Assembly: GCF_002157895.1 (NCBI RefSeq)
Contig: NZ_CP021377.1
Coordinates: 2,170,001-2,234,000 of the forward strand
DNA: 64,000 bases
Direction: 5' to 3'
Origin: Oceanisphaera profunda
GTDB taxonomy: Bacteria > Pseudomonadota > Gammaproteobacteria > Enterobacterales > Aeromonadaceae
The notes below the pieces were generated by a model. The model was not told where the DNA came from and searched no databases. It was given only the letters and a program-made list of their open reading frames with translations. The position numbers were made by a program, and so were the translations under genes. The first letter of the stretch is position 1. Each line of letters begins with the position of its first letter. Of the stretch, positions 7,845 to 16,207 are shown piece after piece.

Positions 7845-8801
7845 CTATCGCTGGCTGTCTGCGAACGCCTGCTGGGCTTGGGCTTGCCACTTGCCGGGGA
7901 GAGCGGCGGCTTTTTGTAAGCTGGCGCGGGCGGCTTGCTTATCGCCTAAACCTTGCTGCGTTAGCCCAAGGTTCAACCATGCGGCGGCCAAAGTGGCATC
8001 CACTTGGGTGGCCTGCTTAAAAGCTGCAGTGGCGGCCACTGGATCTTGATTGGCATGTAACGTATTACCCAGTGCAAACCAGCCCAAGGCGTAGTTTGGC
8101 CAGCGTGTCGTAACTGCTTGCCAAGCGGGCAGGGCGGCGCGGGCACCGGCTACGGCTTCAAAGGCGGTGATGCTGTCGGCGGCTACCTGAGGCGTAATGC
8201 TCTGCGGTAATTGGCCAGGAGCAAGGGCAACCATGGCCCAGTGTTGGCTGCGTGCCCAAGTAGCGTTGAAGCGACTCATGCTCATGACTTGGCGCGACTG
8301 TTCGCCGCTGTGCAGCAGTAATTGCTGTGGCGTTTGGTTGTAACCGATCACCACCGCGTAGTGCCACATAGGCGCAAAAGACAGGCCGAGGTTTTGTAAT
8401 ACCACTACTGGATGGCCCGCATCCACTTCTGTTAATAGCGCATCAAAGTTGCCATCGAGCGCATAACTAATACGCTGATGACGGCGTACCGTGGCCAGCA
8501 TTTCCGGCTGCACACTGCCTTCGCGTCCAGGCAAAAACACCTGCGGGATCAAGGTGTCTACGCTGACCTCTTGACCGCTGGCGGCTAAGGACATGGCTAA
8601 TGCCGCAGGACCACATTGATAGTCGCGCTGGCTGTAAAAGGGCACGCCGGTAACAAAGGATTGGCTAGGCAATTGCGCTTTTACCGCAGCGGATAACTGT
8701 GGTTGGGCGGCACAGCCGGTGAGCAATAATAATGAGCCTAAGGCTAATAATGAAAAAACGCCCGCAGGGCGGACGTTTTTTAACAGGCTAAAGTGAGTCA
8801 T
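7845..8801 (-). CDS. C39-like cysteine peptidase lipoprotein with TPR repeats (PA2778 family)
   Basis: A 318-residue lipoprotein. The signal peptide ends at lipobox LTGC (Cys30). Residues 52 to about 190 form a papain-like C39 peptidase domain: FYSQRDYQCGPAALAMS carries the catalytic Cys63 and the preceding Gln, and MWHYAVVIGY carries His147. From about residue 215 to 315 there are TPR repeats (ALGWFALGNTLHANQDPVAA and AAWLNLGLTQQGLGDKQAA). C39 peptidases usually sit at the N-terminus of bacteriocin ABC exporters and cut double-glycine leaders. This stand-alone, lipid-anchored periplasmic version pairs with the small membrane-protein gene just upstream, with stop and start overlapping as TAATG. 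Substrate unknown. Confidence 0.88.
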   Translation of the reverse strand: MTHFSLLKNVRPAGVFSLLALGSLLLLTGCAAQPQLSAAVKAQLPSQSFVTGVPFYSQRDYQCGPAALAMSLAASGQEVSVDTLIPQVFLPGREGSVQPEMLATVRRHQRISYALDGNFDALLTEVDAGHPVVVLQNLGLSFAPMWHYAVVIGYNQTPQQLLLHSGEQSRQVMSMSRFNATWARSQHWAMVALAPGQLPQSITPQVAADSITAFEAVAGARAALPAWQAVTTRWPNYALGWFALGNTLHANQDPVAATAAFKQATQVDATLAAAWLNLGLTQQGLGDKQAARASLQKAAALPGKWQAQAQQAFADSQR

Positions 8802-9193
8802 TAGCGAGTGAAGGGGAATACGTTGGTTAAGCCCAGCAGGTCTGTGATCAATAACACAATGAATACAGTGAGCAAGGCACCGATAACGGCGTTAGCACCG
8901 GCAGGCATATTGTCTAACTGATCAGCCATTTGCAGCACTTCTTGGTCGGTCATGGCAGCAACACGGGCTTCAACTTCGCTCATCTCTACGCCGTAGCTGA
9001 CCAATTGCTCTTGTACGTCGTTGCGTGCCAATAAATCATTGATGCGCGTACGCTCAGCACTAATTTGTACTGCATCCAGTGCACTCTGGGTGGAGACTAA
9101 CTGGCTAGGCTGCGCCTGTACCATGACCGGCATGGTGCCCATCAATAATGACAAAACCAGCAAAGGGTTAAGGAATTTAAATAGCTTCTTCAT
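8801..9193 (-). CDS. PA2779-family small membrane protein
   Basis: A 130-residue protein with an N-terminal Sec signal (about 1-27, cut after VQAQ), a soluble helical part (about 35-95) and a C-terminal hydrophobic helix (about 100-122) ending TNVFPFTR. The helix is preceded by a short Pro-Ala-Gly-Ala segment. It is the fixed partner of the C39 peptidase gene, which overlaps its stop codon, and the pair matches PA2779-PA2778 of Pseudomonas. Function is unknown. The acidic helical region followed by a small-residue motif and a hydrophobic peptide loosely resembles a double-glycine leader, so it may be a substrate of the peptidase (inference). A clear AGGAGC ribosome site precedes the ATG. Confidence 0.85.
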   Translation of the reverse strand: MKKLFKFLNPLLVLSLLMGTMPVMVQAQPSQLVSTQSALDAVQISAERTRINDLLARNDVQEQLVSYGVEMSEVEARVAAMTDQEVLQMADQLDNMPAGANAVIGALLTVFIVLLITDLLGLTNVFPFTR

Positions 9194-9490
9194 ATTATGC
9201 TCCTGAATATATATTAGTGCGTTAGGCTCCCGAGAGCGGTAGCTAGCGCTTTAGATGACTTATTATTAGCTTTTGGTTGGCTTACTGTTAAGCGTGCCAT
9301 TAGATAGCATTATCATACTAAATTCCCATTTAAATGAGTGAGATAACAAGTAGGCTTTCTACTTTTAAGTTAGCTTGTGACGGCGATTGCAGTTTGCTAG
9401 TCCTTATTCATCAATAGCTTAGCTCCATTTGGGGCGTTATTAAGTTGCAGCAGGGTTGCGACAACAACCGACATTCAAGGCCCCACAGTT

Positions 9491-10354
9491 ATGCGTAAAC
9501 AGAAAAGTGAGCTGCAACGCACGCAGATTCAGGCTCGCTACAGAGATAAACAACCGAGTGTCATTTGCCAATGGCTGACGGCGGTGGGCAGCAAGCAGTG
9601 GCTGCTCGCGATTGTGCTGTGCCTGAGCAGTGTCGAGGTATCGGCTAATAGTTCGGTTGAGCAATTAGGCATAAAGATACTTGCAGAGTTACCGCACGAC
9701 CCAGCAGCGTTTACCCAAGGGCTCTTGCTCTATAAAGGGCACTTTTATGAGAGTACCGGTTTATATGGCCACAGTAGCCTGCGTAAAGTGCAGCCAACTA
9801 CTGGCGAGGTAGTGGCGAAACGTAAGCTGGAATCTGGATATTTTGGTGAAGGATTGGCGCGGGTTGGCCAACAGCTAATCCAGCTCACTTGGCGAGAAGG
9901 CCAAGCGCTGGTATATGACCTGGCAGACTTGAGTTTGCAGCAAGTGTTTCACTATCAAGGCGAGGGCTGGGGCCTATGCTTTGATGGCGAGCAGTTGTGG
10001 ATGAGTGATGGCTCAAGCACTTTGCAGCAACGCAATCCTCAGGATTTTTCATTACATAGTCAGGTGAGCGTAACGCTACACGGCGAGCCGCTAAACCTGC
10101 TAAATGAATTGGCCTGCGTCGGTGAGTATATCTATGCCAATATTTGGCAGGATCACAGGCTAGTGCGCATCAATAAAACCACGGGACGAGTAGAGGCCGA
10201 AATAGACGCCAGTGCAGTGATAGCCGCTAGCGGGCGCGGTCGAGACCCAGAAGCCGTACTCAATGGCATTGCTTATGATGAGCAAGAACAGGTGTTTTAT
10301 CTCACCGGCAAGCTGTGGCCAAAGATGTTTAAAGTGCAGTTGCAGGAGAAATAG
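9491..10354 (+). CDS. Glutaminyl-peptide cyclotransferase (glutamine cyclotransferase family)
   Basis: A 287-residue enzyme of the bacterial/plant-type glutaminyl cyclase family, which turns N-terminal glutamine into pyroglutamate with loss of ammonia. Residues 34-52 form a signal anchor (KQWLLAIVLCLSSVEVSA); the enzyme part is a five-bladed propeller with family markers FTQGLLLYKGHFYESTG, YFGEGLARVGQQLIQLTW, LWMSDGSSTL and LNELACV, ending NGIAYDEQEQVFYLTGKLWPK. Location is the periplasm. The N-terminal 30 residues before the signal are charged and longer than usual, so an internal start is possible. It stands alone: 297 bp of non-coding DNA upstream, repeats downstream. The stop codon TAG supplies the first base of a 9-bp hairpin. 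Confidence 0.9.
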   Translation: MRKQKSELQRTQIQARYRDKQPSVICQWLTAVGSKQWLLAIVLCLSSVEVSANSSVEQLGIKILAELPHDPAAFTQGLLLYKGHFYESTGLYGHSSLRKVQPTTGEVVAKRKLESGYFGEGLARVGQQLIQLTWREGQALVYDLADLSLQQVFHYQGEGWGLCFDGEQLWMSDGSSTLQQRNPQDFSLHSQVSVTLHGEPLNLLNELACVGEYIYANIWQDHRLVRINKTTGRVEAEIDASAVIAASGRGRDPEAVLNGIAYDEQEQVFYLTGKLWPKMFKVQLQEK

Positions 10355-10378
10355 CGCTCGGCACCAAGCGCCGAGCGC
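10354..10378. repeat. GC-rich dispersed repeat forming a hairpin (left end of an intergenic cassette)
   Basis: GCGCTCGGC (10354-10362) pairs with GCCGAGCGC (10370-10378) around ACCAAGC. The block continues CCAGCTAAACACAAA. An inverted copy of the same block lies at 10853-10875, so the two bound the whole 10354-10875 interval. It lacks a T-run. Confidence 0.7.
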
Positions 10379-10412
10379 CCAGCTAAACACAAACGGTAAA
10401 GGACTGTGTTAA

Positions 10413-10835
10413 GCCGTCATCCTGACGGACGTCAGGATCTCGTTTTGGTGTCTTGAAAAGCCCAAACAAGATACCGGAGCAAGTCCGGTATGGCGGTATA
10501 AGAGCGGGATGTTTTGTGGTTTGGCCGTCATCCTGACGAAGGTCAGGATCTCGTTTTGGTGTCTTGAAAGCGCAAACAAGATACCGGAGCAAGTCCGGTA
10601 TGGCGGTATAAGAGCGGGATGTTTTGTGGTTTGGCCGTCTTCCTGACGGACGTCAGGATCTCGTTCTTGGTGTATTGAAAAGCCAAAACAAGATACCGGA
10701 GCAAGTCCGGTACGGCGGTATAAGAGCGGGATGTTTTGTGGTTTGGCCGTCTTCCTGACGGACGTCAGGATCTCGTTCTTGGTGTCTTGAAAAGCCCAAA
10801 CAAGATACCGGAGCAAGTCCGGTACGACGGCATAG
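10413..10835. repeat. Tandem array of about 3.8 copies of a 110-112 bp repeat
   Basis: Units start with GCCGTC at 10413, 10524, 10634 and 10746. Each has two hairpins: TCCTGAC-GGAC-GTCAGGA and ATACCGGA-GCAAG-TCCGGTAT, joined by CTCGTT(T/C)TTGGTGTCTTGAAAAGC and followed by GGCGGTATAAGAGCGGGATG. Copies differ by a few substitutions; the fourth is truncated after its second hairpin. ORFs crossing the array are repeat-encoded and not genes. The array fills the gap between the convergent cyclase gene and uvrA. Confidence 0.92.
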
Positions 10836-10850
10836 GAAAAGTGCCTGTTT

Positions 10851-13709
10851 TTAGCTCGGCGCTTGGTGCTGGGCGTTGGACGCTGCTTTCTCCAACATCG
10901 GCCGTAAGAAGCGGGCCGTGTGGGATTCGGGGTGAGCGGCCACTTGCTCCGGAGTGCCGGCTACCAAAATTTGACCGCCGCCGCTGCCGCCTTCTGGACC
11001 CATATCGATTATCCAGTCTGCGGTTTTCACCACATCCAAGTTGTGTTCGATAATCACCACCGTATTGCCGTGATCCCGCAGGCGATGCAATACCGTAAGC
11101 AATAGCTGAATATCTTGAAAGTGCAGGCCTGTGGTTGGCTCATCCAAGATATACAGGGTTTGGCCGGTATCGCGTTTCGACAACTCTTTAGCTAGCTTCA
11201 CCCGCTGGGCTTCACCACCGGATAAAGTCGTGGCGGACTGGCCGAGGCGAATATAAGACAAACCTACGTCCATCAGCGTTTGCAGCTTGCGATGAATGGC
11301 GGGCACAGGTGCAAAAAACTCACAGGCTTCTTCCACTGTCATATCCAGCACTTCGTGAATGCTTAAGCCTTTGTACTTAATCTCCAGCGTTTCACGGTTA
11401 TAACGTTTGCGCTTACACACATCACAAGGCACATACACGTCCGGCAAGAAGTGCATTTCCACCTTGATCAAGCCATCGCCTTGGCAGGCCTCACAGCGGC
11501 CGCCTTTTACGTTAAACGAGAACCGGCCCGGCTTATAACCGCGAGAGCGAGACTCTTGAGTGGCAGCAAACAGCTCACGAATCGGTGTGAAAATACCGGT
11601 ATAAGTGGCGGGGTTAGAACGCGGGGTACGACCAATCGGGCTTTGGTCGATATCCACTACCTTATCTAACTTGTCCATGCCTTCTATGGTGCGATAGGGC
11701 GCGGGCTGGCTAACCGTGGCTTTATTGAGCTCACGATGGGCAATGGGGAATAAGGTGTTGTTGATCAGCGTAGATTTACCTGAGCCAGACACGCCGGTGA
11801 CGCAGGTCATTAAGCCCAGCGGTATGGTTAAATCGACATTTTGTAAGTTGTTGCCAGTGGCACCTTTCAAGGTTAGCCAGTGCTCACCCGTTGGCGTGCG
11901 CTGCTCAGGAATGGCAATGCACTTTCTGCCAGACAAATAAGCACCAGTTAAAGAGTTGGGGTTAGCCATTACCTCGGCAGGCGTGCCCTCTGCCACTATA
12001 TAACCGCCGTGCACCCCGGCACCGGGGCCAATATCCAATACATAGTCGGCGGCGAGAATGGCATCTTCGTCATGCTCTACCACGATTACCGTATTGCCGA
12101 TATCGCGCAGGTGCACCAAGGTAGTCAGTAAGCGTTCATTATCCCGCTGATGCAAGCCAATACTGGGTTCGTCTAAGACATACATCACGCCTACTAGCCC
12201 GGCGCCAATTTGGCTGGCCAAGCGAATGCGCTGGGCTTCACCGCCGGATAAAGTATCGGCACTGCGCGATAAGGTCAGGTAATTAAGGCCGACGTTAACC
12301 AAGAAGCCGAGGCGGGCGCAAATTTCCTTGAAAATCTTATCGGCAATTTGCGCCTTTTGGCCGGTGAGCTCCATATTACTAAAGAAGGCGTGGGCGTCGC
12401 CGATGGCCATGTTCGCCACTTGCGGCAAAGTATGATCCGCCACAAACACGTTGCGAGGGCCTTCTTTTAAACGGGCACCGCTGCAAGTGGGGCAAGCGCG
12501 GTTACTTTGGTATTTACCCAGTTCTTCACGTACCGAGTTAGACTCGGTTTCGCGATAGCGACGCTCCATATTGTGCAATATGCCCTCAAAGGGGTGTTTG
12601 CGTACCAGTACATCGCCGCGGTCGTTCATGTATTTGAAGTCGATGCTGGTGCGCCCCGAACCATAAAGTACGGCTTGTTGGATCTCTGGTGCCAAGTCTT
12701 GGTAGGGCACTTCTAAGTCGAAGTGATAATGGGCGGCTAAAGAGGTCAGCATCTGGTAATAGTAATAGCTGCGCTTATCCCAGCCTCTAATGGCGCCGCC
12801 TGATAAACTCAACTCCGGATTACTGATCACCTTTTCAGGATCAACGATCTGCTGCACCCCTAAGCCATCACAGCTATCACAGGCACCGGCTGGGTTATTA
12901 AAGGAAAAGATGCGCGGCTCTAGCTCGGCAATGGAATAACCACATTGCGGACAAGCGAAGTTGGCAGAAAACACCAGCTCGGTATCGCAGTCGTCGTCCA
13001 TGGCCACTACCGAGGCGATACCACCGGACAGCTCAAGCGCGTTTTCAAAGGATTCGGCCAAACGCAGTTGCAGATCGTCGCGCACCTTAAAGCGATCCAC
13101 TACTACTTCTATGGTGTGCTTTTTTTGCAGCTCAAGAGTAGGCGGATCTGAAAGATCACAGACTTCACCGTCGATCCGCGCGCGAATATAGCCTTGTGCC
13201 GCTAGGCTTTCTAGCAGCTTAATGTGCTCACCTTTACGATCCCGCACTACGGGTGCCAACAGCATTAATTTTTCGCCTTCCGGCTGCTCCAAGACCTTAT
13301 CAACCATCTGGCTGACGGTTTGGGCAGTCAGCGGCAGCGAGTGTGTGGGGCAGCGCGGCTCACCCACGCGGGCAAACAACAGACGCAGGTAATCGTAAAT
13401 CTCGGTAATGGTGCCCACTGTGGATCGCGGGTTATGGGAAGTGGACTTTTGCTCGATGGAAATCGCCGGCGATAAGCCTTCGATATGATCCACATCGGGC
13501 TTTTCCATCAAAGAAAGAAACTGGCGGGCATAGGCCGACAACGACTCCACATAGCGGCGTTGGCCTTCTGCATAGAGAGTATCGAAGGCGAGGGAAGACT
13601 TGCCCGAACCCGATAAGCCAGTGATCACTATCAGTTTATCTCGGGGTAAATCCAGACTGATATTTTTCAGGTTATGGGTGCGGGCCCCGCGTACTTCGAT
13701 TTTCTTCAT
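10851..13709 (-). CDS. uvrA: Excinuclease ABC subunit A
   Basis: Damage-recognition ATPase of nucleotide excision repair; UvrA dimers load UvrB on lesions. It has two ABC modules: Walker [10 protein letters not shown] near residue 31 and GVSGSGKST near 640, signature [12 protein letters not shown] and [12 protein letters not shown], and zinc fingers (CPQCGYSI...[14 protein letters not shown]...CDVCKRKR). I chose the ATG at 13709 ([16 protein letters not shown]) because it has AGGTGAAG upstream and matches the usual start; a GTG at 13721 would add four residues. From the ATG it is 952 aa; E. coli UvrA is 940. The extra tail (about 13 residues after RPML) is encoded largely by a dispersed repeat at 10853-10875. 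No clear LexA box (CTGT-N8-ACAG) is visible upstream. Confidence 0.97.
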   Translation of the reverse strand: MKKIEVRGARTHNLKNISLDLPRDKLIVITGLSGSGKSSLAFDTLYAEGQRRYVESLSAYARQFLSLMEKPDVDHIEGLSPAISIEQKSTSHNPRSTVGTITEIYDYLRLLFARVGEPRCPTHSLPLTAQTVSQMVDKVLEQPEGEKLMLLAPVVRDRKGEHIKLLESLAAQGYIRARIDGEVCDLSDPPTLELQKKHTIEVVVDRFKVRDDLQLRLAESFENALELSGGIASVVAMDDDCDTELVFSANFACPQCGYSIAELEPRIFSFNNPAGACDSCDGLGVQQIVDPEKVISNPELSLSGGAIRGWDKRSYYYYQMLTSLAAHYHFDLEVPYQDLAPEIQQAVLYGSGRTSIDFKYMNDRGDVLVRKHPFEGILHNMERRYRETESNSVREELGKYQSNRACPTCSGARLKEGPRNVFVADHTLPQVANMAIGDAHAFFSNMELTGQKAQIADKIFKEICARLGFLVNVGLNYLTLSRSADTLSGGEAQRIRLASQIGAGLVGVMYVLDEPSIGLHQRDNERLLTTLVHLRDIGNTVIVVEHDEDAILAADYVLDIGPGAGVHGGYIVAEGTPAEVMANPNSLTGAYLSGRKCIAIPEQRTPTGEHWLTLKGATGNNLQNVDLTIPLGLMTCVTGVSGSGKSTLINNTLFPIAHRELNKATVSQPAPYRTIEGMDKLDKVVDIDQSPIGRTPRSNPATYTGIFTPIRELFAATQESRSRGYKPGRFSFNVKGGRCEACQGDGLIKVEMHFLPDVYVPCDVCKRKRYNRETLEIKYKGLSIHEVLDMTVEEACEFFAPVPAIHRKLQTLMDVGLSYIRLGQSATTLSGGEAQRVKLAKELSKRDTGQTLYILDEPTTGLHFQDIQLLLTVLHRLRDHGNTVVIIEHNLDVVKTADWIIDMGPEGGSGGGQILVAGTPEQVAAHPESHTARFLRPMLEKAASNAQHQAPS
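10853..10875. repeat. GC-rich dispersed repeat overprinting the uvrA 3' end
   Basis: AGCTCGGCGCTTGGTGCTGGGCG is the inverse of the block at 10354-10385 and of copies after tldD, pmbA and degQ. It supplies the uvrA stop codon and its last seven or eight codons. Confidence 0.75.
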
Positions 13710-13858
13710 CTGCAACTTCACCTAGCTGTAAATTCGATCGGCTAGTATGGCATTGGATCAATAGCCCGCCAAGTATGAATAAGGATTAATCTTGACAGGC
13801 CCCCCGTGCTAAACTAGGTCTCTTTCTATTTGTATTATTTGACGTCACAAGAGGACTC

Positions 13859-15232
13859 ATGAGCGACGAGCAAGGTTTTAGCCCCCGTGAACGGCGGGCA
13901 TCCTTTACCCTGGCGGGTATCTTTGGCATGCGAATGCTCGGCTTGTTTATGATAATGCCGGTGTTTGCCTTATACGGTAAAGACTTGATCGGCTTCTCGC
14001 CCTTATGGGTTGGTATCGTAATCGGTGTCTATGGCCTCACCCAAGCGGTGTTACAAATTCCCGCCGGCTGGTTGTCGGATCGCATCGGTCGCAAACCGGT
14101 AATCTATGCGGGCTTAACCTTATTTGCGTTAGGCTCTGTGGTGGCGGCTATGGCAGATTCTGTCTATGGCGTGGCGATTGGTCGGGTACTGCAAGGCTCA
14201 GGTGCCATTGCCGGTGCCATTTTGGCGTTGGCTGCCGACATTACGCGTGAAGAAAACCGCACCAAGGCGATGGCCATTATTGGTGTCTGCATCGGTTTAT
14301 CGTTCGCCGTGGCCATGGTGTTGGGCCCAGTGTTGGCTTCTTGGTTTGGTTTGTCCGGCGTGTTTTGGGCCACGGCTATCTTGGCGATGATTGGCATTAT
14401 TATGGTGCGTTTTATGCTGCCGGATCCGGTGCATAAGGGCCAAATTCGCGATGTAACCGCAGCGCCAGAATTGTTTGGCCGCCTGCTAAAAGATAAACAG
14501 CTACTGCGGCTCGATTTTGGCATTATGTTGCTGCACTTAACGCTCACCGCCGTGTTTGTGGCGTTTCCGCTGACCTTGCTCGATGCTGGATTGGCCGCCG
14601 AAAAACATTGGTGGCTGTATCTGCCAGTGTTGTTACTGTCGTTTGTACTGATAGTGCCGGTGCTGATTATTGGCGCCCGCCGCAATTTGAATAAACAGCT
14701 GTTTCAAGCTTCTATCTTAGTCATGATGCTGGCGCTGATTTTAATGGCGCTCGGTAACGGTCATATCACGCTGCTAGCACTGGCCATGTTGCTGTATTTT
14801 ACCGCCTTTAATTTTATGGAAGCTTCTTTGCCGGCATTTTTATCGATGCTGGCACCGGCAGGCGCTAAAGGCACGGCCATGGGCATTTATTCTACCAGCC
14901 AGTTTTTTGGTGCCTTCTTGGGTGGCGTGCTGGGCGGGCTCTTGTTTCAGACGCTGGGCGGCACGGCGGTGTTTTTGCTGGTCGCCCTGAGCATGCTGGT
15001 GTGGTTTTGGTTGGCGATGGGCATGAGTAATGTGAGCAAGGTTAGATCTCATATTCTGCCCATCGGTGTTAGTATAGAAAACACGGAACGTCGCGAGCAC
15101 CTTGTGGCCCAGCTGTTAGCTTTGCCCGGCGTGCTTGAAGCCTTAATTATCCCAGAAGAGGGATCGGCTTACCTCAAGGTTGACGGTAATACCTTTGAAT
15201 TAGAACAAGCAAAAATTGTGATTAATCTGTAA
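13859..15232 (+). CDS. MFS transporter, YajR-like
   Basis: A 457-residue major-facilitator transporter with 12 predicted membrane helices. Motif [13 protein letters not shown], lies in the loop between helices 2 and 3 (about residue 71), and [14 protein letters not shown] is motif B. After the last helix there is a soluble C-terminal domain (about 395-457: [44 protein letters not shown]) with a ferredoxin-like pattern, the YAM domain that marks YajR. Substrate is unknown; family members are annotated as drug-type exporters. The gene is divergent from uvrA and lies 14 bp before ssb. A TTGACA at 13792 could be its -35, but no good -10 follows at the right spacing. Confidence 0.9.
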   Translation: MSDEQGFSPRERRASFTLAGIFGMRMLGLFMIMPVFALYGKDLIGFSPLWVGIVIGVYGLTQAVLQIPAGWLSDRIGRKPVIYAGLTLFALGSVVAAMADSVYGVAIGRVLQGSGAIAGAILALAADITREENRTKAMAIIGVCIGLSFAVAMVLGPVLASWFGLSGVFWATAILAMIGIIMVRFMLPDPVHKGQIRDVTAAPELFGRLLKDKQLLRLDFGIMLLHLTLTAVFVAFPLTLLDAGLAAEKHWWLYLPVLLLSFVLIVPVLIIGARRNLNKQLFQASILVMMLALILMALGNGHITLLALAMLLYFTAFNFMEASLPAFLSMLAPAGAKGTAMGIYSTSQFFGAFLGGVLGGLLFQTLGGTAVFLLVALSMLVWFWLAMGMSNVSKVRSHILPIGVSIENTERREHLVAQLLALPGVLEALIIPEEGSAYLKVDGNTFELEQAKIVINL

Positions 15233-15246
15233 GTGCGGAGCGAGTT

Positions 15247-15897
15247 ATGGCCAATAGAGGCATCAATAAAGTTATCCTGATCGGCCATTTGGGTCAGGAT
15301 CCTGAAATACGTTATATGCCGAATGGAAATGCGGTAGCCAACATTACCTTGGCCACCAGTGAAACCTGGCGTGACAAGCAGTCTGGCGAGCAGAAAGAAA
15401 GAACCGAGTGGCACCGCGTGGTTTTCTTTGGCAAGTTGGCAGAGATCGTCGGCGAATATCTGCGTAAAGGCTCACAAGTCTACGTAGAAGGCCGCTTACA
15501 GACTCGTAAATGGCAAGGCCAAGACGGCCAAGACAAATACACTACCGAAATCGTGGTCGATATTGGCGGCACCATGCAAATGCTTGGTGGTCGTCCGCAA
15601 GGCGGCGGTGGTCAAGGTGGTGGCGGTCAGCAAGGCGGCTGGGGTGGCCAGCAACAAGGCGGCCAACAGCAGCAACAGGGCGGAGGCCAGTCTTACGGCG
15701 GCCAGCAAGGCAGCCCGCAACAAGGTGGCCAAGGCAACTGGGGTGGCCAACAAGGCAGCCCACAGCAGTCTGCGCCCCAAGGTCAGCCCGCTTACGGCCA
15801 GCAGCAGAATAAACCTGCCGCACCACAAAGCCAGCCAGCCCCTGCGCCCACTTATAACGAACCCCCAATGGATTTCGACGACGATATCCCGTTCTAG
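15247..15897 (+). CDS. ssb: Single-stranded DNA-binding protein
   Basis: Binds ssDNA as a tetramer and recruits replication and repair enzymes. The OB fold occupies residues 1 to about 112 ([20 protein letters not shown], then [13 protein letters not shown]). The acidic tip MDFDDDIPF at the C-terminus is the partner-binding peptide. Between them is a linker of about 95 residues made almost only of Gly, Gln, Pro and Ser, longer than the E. coli linker (total 216 versus 178 aa) and with a duplicated GGQQGSPQQ unit. The start at 15247 is the conserved MANRG. The pairing uvrA/ssb across a divergent gap is an old gammaproteobacterial arrangement; here an MFS gene is inserted. Confidence 0.97.
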   Translation: MANRGINKVILIGHLGQDPEIRYMPNGNAVANITLATSETWRDKQSGEQKERTEWHRVVFFGKLAEIVGEYLRKGSQVYVEGRLQTRKWQGQDGQDKYTTEIVVDIGGTMQMLGGRPQGGGGQGGGGQQGGWGGQQQGGQQQQQGGGQSYGGQQGSPQQGGQGNWGGQQGSPQQSAPQGQPAYGQQQNKPAAPQSQPAPAPTYNEPPMDFDDDIPF

Positions 15898-15945
15898 GAC
15901 TCGCTTGAGTTTGATTGTGTTAATAAGCTTAGCTTATTTGCCAAT

Positions 15946-15976
15946 AAGGCCTCGCGAAAGCGAGGCCTTTATTTTT
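15946..15976 (+). terminator. Intrinsic terminator after ssb
   Basis: AAGGCCTCGC (15946-15955) pairs with GCGAGGCCTT (15960-15969) around a GAAA tetraloop, followed by TATTTTT. The remainder of the 310-bp gap 15898-16207 is AT-rich and shows no gene. Confidence 0.92.
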
Positions 15977-16161
15977 AGTGAATAGTTAAATAATTAGATG
16001 AGAATTGCTGAGGTCGGTTAGTCGTTTATTTACGGTAAATATCGGACAAAAGGTTAGCATCACCGACGCGTTAAACCACATCCTTGTGACGTTCAGCACA
16101 TGGCATCCCTGTCATAAACTTGATCTAGCTCAGTATAAAGTTAGCCGTTATCAATACTATG

Positions 16162-16179
16162 GCCCGCAATAATGCGGGC
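16162..16179. terminator. Hairpin downstream of the DAACS symporter gene
   Basis: GCCCGCA (16162-16168) pairs with TGCGGGC (16173-16179) around ATAA. On the minus strand it follows the symporter stop by about 28 bp but lacks a T-run, so it may be a weak or Rho-assisted 3' end. Confidence 0.4.
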
Positions 16180-16207
16180 TCGGCTATTTTACGATGCACA
16201 GTCAAAG

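Noticed and set aside
10383-10816. ORFs of 69 and 135 aa across the repeat array
   Set aside because: They encode the same peptide in each repeat unit (such as TGLAPVSC), a known kind of spurious ORF from repeats.
10413-10835. CRISPR array
   Set aside because: Period of 111 bp with no unique spacers between the repeats; whole units are alike, so it is a plain tandem repeat.
13741-13858. LexA box controlling uvrA
   Set aside because: No CTGT-N8-ACAG palindrome could be found by eye in the uvrA/MFS gap.
15498-15985. Several ORFs antisense or out of frame to ssb
   Set aside because: They arise from the Gly/Gln codon repeats of the linker.
16110-16140. FNR-like site (TTGATCTAGCTCAG)
   Set aside because: Only one half-site matches TTGAT-N4-ATCAA and it is not placed at a convincing promoter.
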